Source: an uncultured Lachnospiraceae bacterium (GTDB lineage Bacteria; Bacillota; Clostridia; Lachnospirales; Lachnospiraceae). Taken from it: a stretch of 31,436 bases of DNA. Location of the stretch: positions 1 through 31,436 of the forward strand of contig CAJTRA010000026.1 in the NCBI GenBank assembly GCA_910578345.1, read 5' to 3'. The notes below the pieces were generated by a model. That model had not been told where the DNA came from and made no database searches. It worked only from the letters and a program-made list of their open reading frames with translations. The position numbers and the translations under genes were made by a program. Below, one piece after another: positions 15,607-23,518 of the stretch (position 1 is the stretch's first letter; each line of letters opens with the position of its first letter).

Positions 15607-16794
15607 TTATGCGTTTTGCTGCTCCAAAAACTCTGCAATGATTTCAGCTTTCACCGTTTTGGTGATGGCATAGCCTTTTTCAGCAGCCAATGCCCTGATC
15701 TGGTCAATGGTCATGGCTGTAAGCTGCGATTCCGTATAAATGGTTTTTTCCTGATCCGCACCCGGATCGTCACCCGCTGAATATGCCGCAACGGAAGCGC
15801 CGGATGCAGCACTCGTCAGGATAGCGAACGGGCAGCGCTTTGTTTTATCGGGAACCATGGCATTGATCGGGTTCGGGATCTCCCAGCCCAGACGCATGAC
15901 GGCCCGCAGTGCCACCATGTCATTCTGCATCAGGTTATACTTAATCTCTCCTGTAGACGGGTCCTGGATCACGCCCTGGTCGAAAATCTTAAACGTGATA
16001 TCCTGACGGATGCTGTATACCAGCTGTGAAAAGTCCCCGGAAATCATCAAGGCCCTGCTCCTGTCAAAGGCCCCGTTACGCGGGAAGCTCATCGGAGAAC
16101 CGTCCAGTGTGTAAGTCGCGCCAGTCTGCATGTCAGACTTGAAAACAGGCTGCCCCGTGGTGTCTTTAATTCCCCGTAGTTTCGCTCTCATAGTAATGTC
16201 AGCCATGTGGCCGTTTACAAAATAGCTTCCCTCTTCGACCTTCGCAATCACGCCATCTTCTCCCAAAATGGAGTCGTACAGATCGGATCCCAGTGCCACG
16301 ATAGCCCCGGCTTTTGTCGCTGTGGTTACAACGTCATCGCGCCATGTTGCAGGCTTTTCCACCCCGAACAGAACAGCGCCGTCGATCTTCTGTCCAAAGG
16401 CTTCGATCAGGCGGGGCCGTACTTCTCCCCAAATGTCGTAGTCGGCATCATCAAGTACGGCTTCAGAAATCGGTACAACGACCGCGATCTCTTCCGCATA
16501 AATCATTTTCTTATCCCATGCCATCGTTGTCAGCTTCTTCCTTGCCTCGCCGCCCTCACCGTTGACAAAATATGCTACCGGAAGCATGTCTAATACGGGC
16601 ATCCGGTACTGCGCCGCCGTCATATTGGGAAGCCTGCGGCCACGCTGTAACACAGCGGACTGTTCAACCACGCCCTGAATAATGTCATGGCTTTCCTGTA
16701 CCGGGATCAGCGCTTCTGCATTACTTCTTGTAATAGAGCTGGAACTCTCTCCTGTAAAAGTCTGTAAGTTAAAAAGTTTCCTGTTTCTGTTCAT
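15607..16794 (-). CDS. HK97-fold major capsid protein with Prp-type leader
   Basis: This 395-residue protein forms the head shell. The HK97-type core is visible in YRMPVLDMLPVAYFVNGEGG, KMIYAEEIAVVVPISEAVLD, DIWGEVRPRLIEAFGQKIDG and MVALRAVMRLGWEI. The first 14 residues (MNRNRKLFNLQTFT) hold the F-N-L-Q-x-F-T leader, and a Prp cut would follow Phe13. The last 45 residues form a separate domain after an Ala/Gly/Asp linker: QLTAMTIDQIRALAAEKG then VKAEIIAEFLEQ, resembling the HeH/LEM or SAP-like helix-extension-helix fold, an uncommon fusion. The capsid follows the scaffold gene directly, the usual order. Confidence 0.92.
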   Translation of the reverse strand: MNRNRKLFNLQTFTGESSSSITRSNAEALIPVQESHDIIQGVVEQSAVLQRGRRLPNMTAAQYRMPVLDMLPVAYFVNGEGGEARKKLTTMAWDKKMIYAEEIAVVVPISEAVLDDADYDIWGEVRPRLIEAFGQKIDGAVLFGVEKPATWRDDVVTTATKAGAIVALGSDLYDSILGEDGVIAKVEEGSYFVNGHMADITMRAKLRGIKDTTGQPVFKSDMQTGATYTLDGSPMSFPRNGAFDRSRALMISGDFSQLVYSIRQDITFKIFDQGVIQDPSTGEIKYNLMQNDMVALRAVMRLGWEIPNPINAMVPDKTKRCPFAILTSAASGASVAAYSAGDDPGADQEKTIYTESQLTAMTIDQIRALAAEKGYAITKTVKAEIIAEFLEQQNA

Positions 16795-16814
16795 ATTCTT
16801 TTTTTTCTCCCTTC

Positions 16815-17411
16815 TTACCTTCCAAACGCTGAACGAATGGAAGCGTTGATCGAATCATTGACTGTCTGGCCATTGCCTGAACCGCCGTCAGGCTTGCCTG
16901 TGGAAACGACCTTCATCCCCTGGCCTATGAAACGAGGGTTCTCTTTCAGGAAAGCGTCAGCTGCTTTCTTGAAGTCAGTCTTGTCATCCACCTGTTTGCT
17001 GACTTTGAACAGCACATAGTCAAGATCGTCAGGCTTCACGCCTTTGTCACGCAGGTAGTTGGTGTTCTTCATTTCTTCCACCTGTGCCAACGCCGAATCC
17101 CGTTCTTTTTCCACGGCTGTGACATTGGGCTGCTGTGCGGCTTTCTTCGCCTTGAAGTCAGCCAGGGCAGCCGTGACTTCGTCTTCACTCATGCCCTGCT
17201 TCTTAAAATAGTCTGCGAGGGCAGCCTTTGTCGCACGGTCGGCCCTTGCCTGCGCGATCTGTTCTGCCTGTTCATAACTGTAAGTTGCTCCCCCGGCATT
17301 GTTCTGGCTGCTGTTGCCATTCCCGGCTGTTCCTGCACCAGTTCCTGTAGCACCAGTACCGCCTTCACCGCCGTCAGTGAAAAGCTGTAAATCAAAAAAT
17401 CTCTTTCTCAT
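16815..17411 (-). CDS. Phage scaffold protein with Prp-type leader
   Basis: This 198-residue scaffold is of the DUF4355/GP20-like type, which guides capsid assembly and is then removed. The ATG at 17411 follows GAGG at eight bases; the longer frame to 17495 would begin inside or before the terminator at 17467-17490 and is rejected. The N-terminus MRKRFFDLQLFTDGGEG carries the F-D-L-Q-x-F-T leader, with the expected cut after Phe11. Next come a Gly/Thr/Asn-rich linker and a long coiled coil (EQIAQARADRATKAALADYF through AAQQPNVTAVEKERDSALAQ). The C-terminal part (ENPRFIGQGMKV onward) resembles scaffold capsid-binding tails. Confidence 0.85.
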   Translation of the reverse strand: MRKRFFDLQLFTDGGEGGTGATGTGAGTAGNGNSSQNNAGGATYSYEQAEQIAQARADRATKAALADYFKKQGMSEDEVTAALADFKAKKAAQQPNVTAVEKERDSALAQVEEMKNTNYLRDKGVKPDDLDYVLFKVSKQVDDKTDFKKAADAFLKENPRFIGQGMKVVSTGKPDGGSGNGQTVNDSINASIRSAFGR

Positions 17412-17466
17412 GGTTTCATCCTCACTTTCCTGTGATAATCCCGTATTCTTTGCCCCGTCGGACATG

Positions 17467-17490
17467 AAAAAAGCACCCTTTTCAGGATGC
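17467..17490 (-). terminator. Intrinsic terminator before the scaffold gene
   Basis: On the minus strand, stem GCATCC pairs with GGGTGC (one G-U) across a six-base loop, followed by six T. It lies between the Prp stop and the scaffold start. The stem is short, so some read-through is likely. Confidence 0.6.
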
Positions 17491-17502
17491 GTCATTCACT
17501 CA

Positions 17503-17787
17503 TTACAAAAATTCAATAACCGGGTATTCCGCAGATACCCCGCAGATACCTAAAAACCATGTATCAATCAGAGCCTTGCCCGTGTCGTTTATCGTCTGCC
17601 ACTCAATACAGACGTTCCCAGCTTCCACGCTTTCATACAGCCTCATACGGGCGATTTCTTTAAGTCCCCTTATAAGTGTCAAAGTAAGTGCAGAAACCGC
17701 GCTACAGACGATATCTGAACCGTGTGAGGCGGTGTTTGCGTGGCCTGATAAATGAATCTTGTTAGGTGTGACCAAAACTGTGATCAT
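17503..17787 (-). CDS. prp: Prp-like cysteine protease, phage-encoded
   Basis: This 94-residue protein has the hallmarks of the ribosomal-processing cysteine protease Prp (YsxB family). The opening is MITVLVTPNKIHLSGHANTA, with His16 in SGHA. Cys28 lies in GSDIVCSAVSAL, twelve residues on, the spacing I recall for the His/Cys pair of staphylococcal Prp. In Firmicutes the host enzyme trims the leader of bL27, and in phage 80alpha it also cuts capsid and scaffold. The start at 17787 has AAGGA just before it; the longer frame to 17832 would overlap the upstream terminator. The gene lies directly upstream of the scaffold and capsid genes, whose products carry the matching leader. Its own host might also supply a chromosomal Prp. 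Confidence 0.85.
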   Translation of the reverse strand: MITVLVTPNKIHLSGHANTASHGSDIVCSAVSALTLTLIRGLKEIARMRLYESVEAGNVCIEWQTINDTGKALIDTWFLGICGVSAEYPVIEFL

Positions 17788-17803
17788 GTTCCTTCTCCCA
17801 TAG

Positions 17804-17828
17804 AAAAACCGCCAGTTTGCACTGACGG
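17804..17828 (-). terminator. Intrinsic terminator before the Prp gene
   Basis: Minus-strand stem CCGTCAGT pairs with ACTGGCGG (one G-U) across the loop GCAA, followed by five T. It ends 16 bases before the Prp ATG, leaving no room for a promoter in between. Confidence 0.75.
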
Positions 17829-17843
17829 CCAATACCGATATCT

Positions 17844-18164
17844 TTATACTCCGGGAGTTATGTCTTTAACTCCCCGCGTGGCATTATAAATTTTCCGCAT
17901 AATTGAGTTTTCCTGAAGATATTCCAGTCCTCTTAAAGTGATTCTCATCTCGGAGCAATCGCAATTTTCATCACCAGTAATGTCACGAACGATGCGCGCT
18001 CCTTTGATATACCCAACGTCCGACATCATCTCAATATATCGGAGCCAACGTGTTTCGGAAACACAAAGGGCCTCATGATTAATTTTATCGATATCTGGCT
18101 TCGGCTTGTCCATATCCTTTTCCAACTGAGACAAGATCTTATAGACTGCTTTAAAATTATCCAA
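17844..18164 (-). CDS. YjcQ-family protein
   Basis: This protein of about 106 residues resembles the YjcQ family (PF09639), winged-helix-like proteins found in Firmicutes phages. The start is a TTG at 18164 preceded by AGGAGG at eight bases; the longer frame to 18311 overlaps the previous gene in another frame. Family-like parts are FKAVYKILSQLEKDMDKPKP, RWLRYIEMMSDVGYIKGARI and ITLRGLEYLQENSIMRKI. The fold suggests nucleic acid or protein binding, possibly transcription control. Its place between the minor capsid gene and Prp is unusual for a regulator. A terminator follows it. Confidence 0.75.
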   Translation of the reverse strand: MDNFKAVYKILSQLEKDMDKPKPDIDKINHEALCVSETRWLRYIEMMSDVGYIKGARIVRDITGDENCDCSEMRITLRGLEYLQENSIMRKIYNATRGVKDITPGV

Positions 18165-18177
18165 TCCCTGTTCCTCC

Positions 18178-18366
18178 TTATATAACCGCTTCAACATCTT
18201 CCTTTTCACAGTCAAATAGCGGCCACGCACCGCCATCATGCCCAGGCAGGACCCCTTTTTCCTCTGATTCCACAGTATAATGTGTCTTTCCATTTCTATG
18301 CGACACATCAACTATGATCCCTATGATGTTCTTCGATTTGATCCGTACTCTGTCATTCAGCTTCAT
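18178..18366 (-). CDS. Hypothetical small SH3-like protein
   Basis: This 62-residue protein begins at the ATG at 18366 (AGAGGA six bases before) rather than the TTG at 18372. The sequence MKLNDRVRIKSKNIIGIIVD then THYTVES looks like a small five-strand barrel (KOW or SH3-like): short basic strands with glycine turns. It ends at an acidic tail, CEKEDVEAVI. Small proteins of this kind are common between the minor capsid and scaffold genes, but the function is unknown. It overlaps nothing and is coupled to the minor capsid stop. Confidence 0.6.
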   Translation of the reverse strand: MKLNDRVRIKSKNIIGIIVDVSHRNGKTHYTVESEEKGVLPGHDGGAWPLFDCEKEDVEAVI

Positions 18367-18368
18367 GC

Positions 18369-19880
18369 TCAATCCTCTCTGTGACCAGTGATCAGCCGTG
18401 GTTTTGCATCAGCTGAATCCTTTTGCCAAACCATACGAAAAGTTTTCCGATTTTGGCCAATCCCAAGTTCTACAAAAATACTAAACCGCTCTGCACCATC
18501 CGTCAATGTCTTTTTGTCCGTCGCCCTATCCTCATTATACTGCAAAAGGATATCCCTGCGAAGCTTTTTACCATCTTTTTCGGTATAACCAGCATCAAAA
18601 AACTCTTGTGCATGCTTTGCGCCGGGCTTAAGGAAAAAGCTGTCAATCTTTGTATCTGGAATCCTCACCTTTTTACGGTTTTCTTCTACCGTTTTATATT
18701 CTTTATAAGTGCGTTGCGACGGTGCAACACGTCCACGAAGGTCATAATAAATCCTTTCGCGTTGTTCAGGCAACTTGAATTTCCGGCTGAATTCTTTATA
18801 CTCATCAAGCATGGACTGATATTTACACCGTGCAATCAAGACATCATCCTTGTCGGCGCCGCCTTGCTTTAGTAACTGTGCCTTTTCTCTCTGCGCACGC
18901 ATTGCTGTTTCCATACGACGCTGCTTTTGTGTTGCCTCATATAAATTGTATTCTCTACCACGGTAGGAGACTTTTTGAGTTTCCTTTCTCTCCGTCTCTG
19001 CCAGCCATTCATCAGAATAATTCCTAACCGAAATCCCGTCCAGAAAAGGGTAGTATGTGTGACGGCAATTCCAGCCCAGCAGACCGGAGCCGGAACCCAG
19101 CCCGCAGACATCTACAAGTTGCTGATATGTCCACACACGCCCCTGCCATTTTGCATGATCCGGCCTTGCTCCGGGATGCCAGTCAACTTCATATTTGTCT
19201 GTCCTCAGCGCTTGACCGTTCATTCTGGATATGTGCCCGGTCAGCTGTCCCATCCCGGTCAGCAGCGCACGTCTGGCTGCTACATCTACCCTGTTACTGT
19301 GCCCGGAAGCATAGTCAACCGTCCGCAGCCCGGAAGCAGTCATCTCACCCACGACCTTACGGATCAGCGTATTATAATCAAAGGCTCCGGATGCCATCAT
19401 GGTGATCGCATTGTCCAGATACCCATTGTATATCTCTGACAACGGTGCAAACGCTTTGCGGCCACCGCCTATATCCACCATGAAGCCTAGCGACCTGCTT
19501 ATATTAAAAAGTTCGTCATTAGATTGCTGGATCAGTGCGTTAGTAAGCTGCTGCAATTCATAATTCTGTTCATAAGGGACAAAGTAGGCATTGACCTGTT
19601 CATATATTGCCTTGCTTCTGACATATTCCTGTTCTATGACTTCATCGTACAGTCTGAATACTTCTTCCTGATCACCACCCACAGCTGAACGGATAAGCTT
19701 TTCAACATCCTCCGTGCTGTGCCCCAGCACAATATAGCGCTGAATCTGCCAGTCAGCTGTAGAAGTGATCTTTTCAGCTTTTTGGATCCGGCGCACGATA
19801 TCCTTTTCGATTTCCTCTTCCAGCATGATATATTTCTTCTCAATACCGGCTTGCAGTACCGACTGGTACTCTTGTTTCAT
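18369..19880 (-). CDS. Phage minor capsid protein 2 with extra C-terminal domain
   Basis: This 503-residue protein is of the Phage_min_cap2 family (SPP1 gp7-like), which sits at the portal and helps carry DNA ejection. The core is visible in FMVDIGGGRKAFAPLSEIYN, VDVAARRALLTGMGQLTGHI, VDWHPGARPDHAKWQGRVW and LLGWNCRHTYYPFLDG. A coiled region follows. The final 90 residues (PDTKIDSFFLKPGAKHAQEF, then ILLQYNEDRATDKKT and FSIFVELGIGQ) form a separate domain resembling DUF6883, which as I recall also occurs at the ends of polymorphic toxins. It overlaps the portal gene by one base. The core call is firm and the end-domain call tentative. Confidence 0.85.
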   Translation of the reverse strand: MKQEYQSVLQAGIEKKYIMLEEEIEKDIVRRIQKAEKITSTADWQIQRYIVLGHSTEDVEKLIRSAVGGDQEEVFRLYDEVIEQEYVRSKAIYEQVNAYFVPYEQNYELQQLTNALIQQSNDELFNISRSLGFMVDIGGGRKAFAPLSEIYNGYLDNAITMMASGAFDYNTLIRKVVGEMTASGLRTVDYASGHSNRVDVAARRALLTGMGQLTGHISRMNGQALRTDKYEVDWHPGARPDHAKWQGRVWTYQQLVDVCGLGSGSGLLGWNCRHTYYPFLDGISVRNYSDEWLAETERKETQKVSYRGREYNLYEATQKQRRMETAMRAQREKAQLLKQGGADKDDVLIARCKYQSMLDEYKEFSRKFKLPEQRERIYYDLRGRVAPSQRTYKEYKTVEENRKKVRIPDTKIDSFFLKPGAKHAQEFFDAGYTEKDGKKLRRDILLQYNEDRATDKKTLTDGAERFSIFVELGIGQNRKTFRMVWQKDSADAKPRLITGHRED

Positions 19881-21337
19881 TAGTGAATCACACCTCCGCC
19901 GCCACTGTTATCAAACTGCTCTGGAAGATTTTTCCGAGCATCCTCTAATGTTTCTCCCATCCATTTAGCCCTGTATTCATCTACTCCCATAGCGCCCATC
20001 GCCACGTCCTGACGGTCGTTCAGTCGTTCTGTAGTCTTATCCTCAATGATACTGTCGTCAAAATTTATTATGATATCCGTATTTTCCTGTAGGCCGGGGA
20101 TTCCTATGCTGATTCCTGCCCGGATGATCGTTCTGACCAATTGGATCAATACCCTGTTCAAAACAAGTTCATGCTTCGTCAGGCTCCTGTACATATCAGA
20201 ATTTTCACTGATCACTTCCGTGGCAGTCTTCACACCGCCTCCCTCAAATTTATAACGCTCAGTGCCAAAGCCGCATTTAAGTGACATCCAGTTCAGATCA
20301 TCATTAATCGCCTGGCTGTGCTCTTCGATCCGCAGTTCCATATTAACCTCATGAATCGCTTCTTTCGAATCAGCGTTTTTAAAATAATCTTCCGGCAATT
20401 CATAAAATACTGAATCGTTCGGGTCAAACACCGCGTCACCATTATGCGTCGTGAGCATCTCCGGCGCTACAAATATGCGTTTACGTCCTAAAGAAAACTC
20501 GTTCGCATAGCTGTCATATTCAAGATCGATTTTCCGGACTACGTCGATAGCATTCGCGAATAACGCTACGCCCATAGGATTTGTCGTATCCTCATCCGCA
20601 TTATTTACCATGTTTAAACGGTCAATGATGAAAAGCGGCTGGTCGGAACCCGTTTCAATACGCTCTGCCAGCCCACTAAAGGCAGGTATTTCCTCCCACT
20701 GTTCCGGCGTAAGTTCCGTCCCTGCCCCTGCGGTGTTCTCCACCACACTATTTTCGATCACGTACTGACTCCGGTTCTCTCCCGGCACGTCCTCGATCTT
20801 GTGGTACTGAAGATGCACATACTTCTTTCGCTTATAAGTCTTCGGGAATGTAAAGATACACTCCGTGATAACTTTATTCTGCCAACTGGTAGGGTAGATG
20901 TGGGCTGCTTCAACATAATTGATCCCCACACTGCCGCCTGTCATGTTCCCGGCCTCATCCACCGTGGCATCCTTGATATGTACCACATAAGCTACGGTTC
21001 CCAGAGCGGCTTTCCATTCCTGATATTCGTTCCCCAGTTCTTCCCAGGTATTAGATTCCAGAACATCTTTCACAAATTTATCGGTAGCCTGATCTGCTAT
21101 GGTGATCGTCACTTTTTCATTCAGCAGCAGATCGGCCATATCTTCACATACTTTTTTAGCCATACCGAGCGAATACCGCGTGCAATTCACAGACGAGCCG
21201 TTCCCTCGGTATATCTTGTACCTGTGGAACTTCCTTACATTGGAATTGTACCAACTGCGCCATACTTCGATCCGGCGGTAAAATGTAGGATCCAGCGTGT
21301 CGATCCCCTTATTCCTGAAATAACTGAAAATATCCAT
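19880..21337 (-). CDS. Phage portal protein (SPP1-type)
   Basis: This 485-residue portal forms the ring through which DNA enters and leaves the head. I take the ATG at 21337 (MDIFSYFRNKGIDTLDP), just after the terminase stop; the frame to 21484 would run inside the terminase gene. SPP1-like portal features are RKFHRYKIYRGNGSSVNCTR, the long helical crown, DRLNMVNNADEDTTNPMGVA and LNRVLIQLVRTIIRAGI near the C-terminus. It ends QFDNSGGGGVIH and abuts the minor capsid gene, forming the usual terminase-portal-minor capsid order. Confidence 0.88.
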   Translation of the reverse strand: MDIFSYFRNKGIDTLDPTFYRRIEVWRSWYNSNVRKFHRYKIYRGNGSSVNCTRYSLGMAKKVCEDMADLLLNEKVTITIADQATDKFVKDVLESNTWEELGNEYQEWKAALGTVAYVVHIKDATVDEAGNMTGGSVGINYVEAAHIYPTSWQNKVITECIFTFPKTYKRKKYVHLQYHKIEDVPGENRSQYVIENSVVENTAGAGTELTPEQWEEIPAFSGLAERIETGSDQPLFIIDRLNMVNNADEDTTNPMGVALFANAIDVVRKIDLEYDSYANEFSLGRKRIFVAPEMLTTHNGDAVFDPNDSVFYELPEDYFKNADSKEAIHEVNMELRIEEHSQAINDDLNWMSLKCGFGTERYKFEGGGVKTATEVISENSDMYRSLTKHELVLNRVLIQLVRTIIRAGISIGIPGLQENTDIIINFDDSIIEDKTTERLNDRQDVAMGAMGVDEYRAKWMGETLEDARKNLPEQFDNSGGGGVIH

Positions 21338-21341
21338 CCTG

Positions 21342-22730
21342 TTACTCGTCGTCCCTTTCCCGCACCGGTAACCAGTGCTTAATCTTCGTCCACATCCCTT
21401 GAACAAGATAACGTTCAGCGTCACAACAATGATCGTCGATCTTGACCGGTTCCTCCTTGCCCCTCTCAATGGAATCTGGATCATACGCGTAAATTCCGAA
21501 TTCCCGGATCAAATTCTCCTGCTTCGGCGATACGCTTAATATGTTAAACATCAATACCTTCTGTACCCGGCTGATCCCCAGCTTCACATCATTTTCAGCG
21601 TCCCGGACTACAACCGGGGCATTCGCCGCACGGCAGGCGCGTTTTATTTCTTCCTGCAGGCCCTGTGCCGAAGGATCCAGGTATAAATAAAAATGTGTCC
21701 CCTGCATCCCGTAATCTTTGCCCAGATCCCGGACGAATTGTACGAAATCCTGCGCATATTCTGATGGTGCCTTTTGCTTACCTGTCTCCCTACCGCTATG
21801 ATAATACTCATCCAATCCACGTAACTTCCTGTTCACCAGATCCAGGCCGGCCGCCTGAAAAGTGGTCGCATTCTGCTGGCCATAATCGCCGCCGATCCCG
21901 ATGATAGGGAACCGGTCAACGCCGGCTATCGGAGGATCTGCCATATGGCTTTCGCTGAACATGTAGTAGATAACCTCATCAACGCCTATGCTCTGCCCCA
22001 GCCACACCCAGTTATACAGCCGCTCGTCAGTTTCTTTTAGCATTTCTGCTGACTGTATCAAGTCAGGCCCCAGCCAGTCCGGAGGAACATCCCTGTAGTC
22101 CGTATGTATGTGGATGCAGTCTGGACGCTTCTCCATCTTCCTCACCCACTTGACAATATCAGAGTTCGGGTTCTTCGGCGGGTTGAACAGATAGATCATC
22201 TGAAAATCGCCCTTGTTTCCACGGGCAAAAGTCGCTTCAATGTTCAGAAGTTCATCTTCACCTTCACCGTCGTCAAAGAATTCCGTTAATTCATCCAGGA
22301 TAACAAGCTTAATCGGCTTATCCTCATCGATGATACCCTTCGTATCGTCTATACCGTCAGATCCGGCAAAGTACATTGTTGTACCGTACTTCCTGTAGGT
22401 GATTTCCATGGGAGACTTTGTGACCTCAAACTTCTTCTTGCTTATCCCCAGCCGGTTAATGCCTCGTAACATCTCCTTGTACACTGTTTTCCGCAGTTTA
22501 TTATGCCGCTTACGCAGCACTACAACGGAGCCAGACGCATCTGCAGTGATCTGGTAAATGCCACGTACTCCGGCAAAGCTAGACTTTGTACCAGCACGAC
22601 CAGAAGTCAATATGACATGTTTTACATTCCTGTTGTTGAAGATAGCCTGATATTTTGGAATAATGATATCACTGATCCGTACCTGTTTCTTTTTAGGTAG
22701 GACAGTCGTTAATGATTTCGACACCGTCAT
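21342..22730 (-). CDS. terL: Terminase large subunit, PBSX-type
   Basis: This 462-residue motor cuts and packages phage DNA. The ATPase part shows a Walker A-like SGRAGTKSS around residues 43-51 and Walker B LVILDEL around 141-147. The nuclease part shows GIGGDYGQQNATTFQA (first acidic residues), YLYLDPSAQGLQEEIK and DDHCCDAERYLVQG. The ATG at 22730 (MTVSKSLTTVL) has AAGG five bases upstream and is preferred over the GTG at 22736. It overlaps the small-subunit gene by 38 bases, a strong coupling signal. The family, the PBSX-like terminases, often uses headful packaging. Confidence 0.93.
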   Translation of the reverse strand: MTVSKSLTTVLPKKKQVRISDIIIPKYQAIFNNRNVKHVILTSGRAGTKSSFAGVRGIYQITADASGSVVVLRKRHNKLRKTVYKEMLRGINRLGISKKKFEVTKSPMEITYRKYGTTMYFAGSDGIDDTKGIIDEDKPIKLVILDELTEFFDDGEGEDELLNIEATFARGNKGDFQMIYLFNPPKNPNSDIVKWVRKMEKRPDCIHIHTDYRDVPPDWLGPDLIQSAEMLKETDERLYNWVWLGQSIGVDEVIYYMFSESHMADPPIAGVDRFPIIGIGGDYGQQNATTFQAAGLDLVNRKLRGLDEYYHSGRETGKQKAPSEYAQDFVQFVRDLGKDYGMQGTHFYLYLDPSAQGLQEEIKRACRAANAPVVVRDAENDVKLGISRVQKVLMFNILSVSPKQENLIREFGIYAYDPDSIERGKEEPVKIDDHCCDAERYLVQGMWTKIKHWLPVRERDDE

Positions 22731-23406
22731 CCTCACCTTCTGATCCGCTACTATTCCTAATCCGTTCCGTTTCCGCTTCCAGTTTCTTTACACGCGCTTT
22801 CTGTTCCTCTGTAGCGAGCTCCCAGTTCTCGTGCAATAGCTCGTTATACTGTTTGATCATGCTTCTAAGTTCACTTTGTGCACGGGCCTGCGATTTCAGG
22901 AAGTTAGCCTGCTTATCCCATGCCTGCTGTACTTCCCATTTCTCACCGATTACTTTTCCGTCCTGTTCTGCGATCCTCTCAGTGGTCTTATCATCCCGAT
23001 CACGAACGTACATGATCTGCTGCGCGCGGATGATCGCCGCGTATGCGATCTGAATCTGATCCCATAGGACATCCAGCGGATCCGACGGCATTTCCTGTAT
23101 AATAGAAAAGGCCTCCTCCGGAAGGTATTTCCGGAAAAGACCATGCTTCTCTGCGTTATTATTTTTCTTCGGCGCGCCGTGGCCGACAGCATTCTTGTTG
23201 CCAGGCTGGCCGCCTTTATGTTTCGTAACGTTACTATTTGCATTAGGTAACGTTACTTTATCCCATTTATCCTGGCTCTTCCACTTCCGAACCTGCTCTT
23301 CCGACACATGCAGTTCTGCCGCAATATCTTTGAGCATCCTCTTTCTGCCACTCTCAAGCCAGAGCCGCATCGCTCTATCTCTGCTGGGGCTTCTCGGCCT
23401 TGCCAT
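22693..23406 (-). CDS. terS: Terminase small subunit
   Basis: This 237-residue protein recognises phage DNA for packaging. An N-terminal helix-turn-helix of the PBSX terminase small subunit type is seen (RDRAMRLWLESGRKRMLKDI, then HVSEEQVRKWKSQDKWDK). A glycine/lysine-rich linker follows (KHKGGQPGNKNAVGHGAPKK), then a helical oligomerisation part (QVQQAWDKQANFLKSQARAQ-like region; QYNELLHENWELATEEQ). The start has several candidate ATGs at 23409 and 23406 after AGAGG. I chose the one giving MARPRSPSRD, the usual family opening. It is the first gene after the late promoter and terminator. Confidence 0.88.
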   Translation of the reverse strand: MARPRSPSRDRAMRLWLESGRKRMLKDIAAELHVSEEQVRKWKSQDKWDKVTLPNANSNVTKHKGGQPGNKNAVGHGAPKKNNNAEKHGLFRKYLPEEAFSIIQEMPSDPLDVLWDQIQIAYAAIIRAQQIMYVRDRDDKTTERIAEQDGKVIGEKWEVQQAWDKQANFLKSQARAQSELRSMIKQYNELLHENWELATEEQKARVKKLEAETERIRNSSGSEGEDDGVEIINDCPT

Positions 23407-23435
23407 CATCACCACCTCTTGATCGTTTATTATGT

Positions 23436-23461
23436 AAAAAGAGACCGCCGTAGCTGCCTCT
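23436..23461 (-). terminator. Intrinsic terminator ahead of terS
   Basis: Minus-strand stem AGAGGCAGC and GCGGTCTCT closes on a C(UACG)G tetraloop, with one mismatch and one G-U pair, followed by five T. It lies between the proposed late promoter and the first late gene. Confidence 0.75.
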
Positions 23462-23481
23462 TCCTTTTCTTCACCACCTAC

Positions 23482-23518
23482 ACTATAACACAGGTCGATA
23501 CTGACATTCTATGACATT
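23482..23518 (-). promoter_or_regulatory. Candidate late promoter with activator-type direct repeats
   Basis: Read on the minus strand, AATGTCA occurs twice ten bases apart (over 23508 and 23518), followed by an extended -10, TGTTATAGT (TATAGT at 23487-23482), with no good -35. Direct repeats of this kind upstream of an extended -10 are what ArpU/RinA-type late activators use. The site overlaps the end of the DUF1492 gene, its likely activator. Confidence 0.55.
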
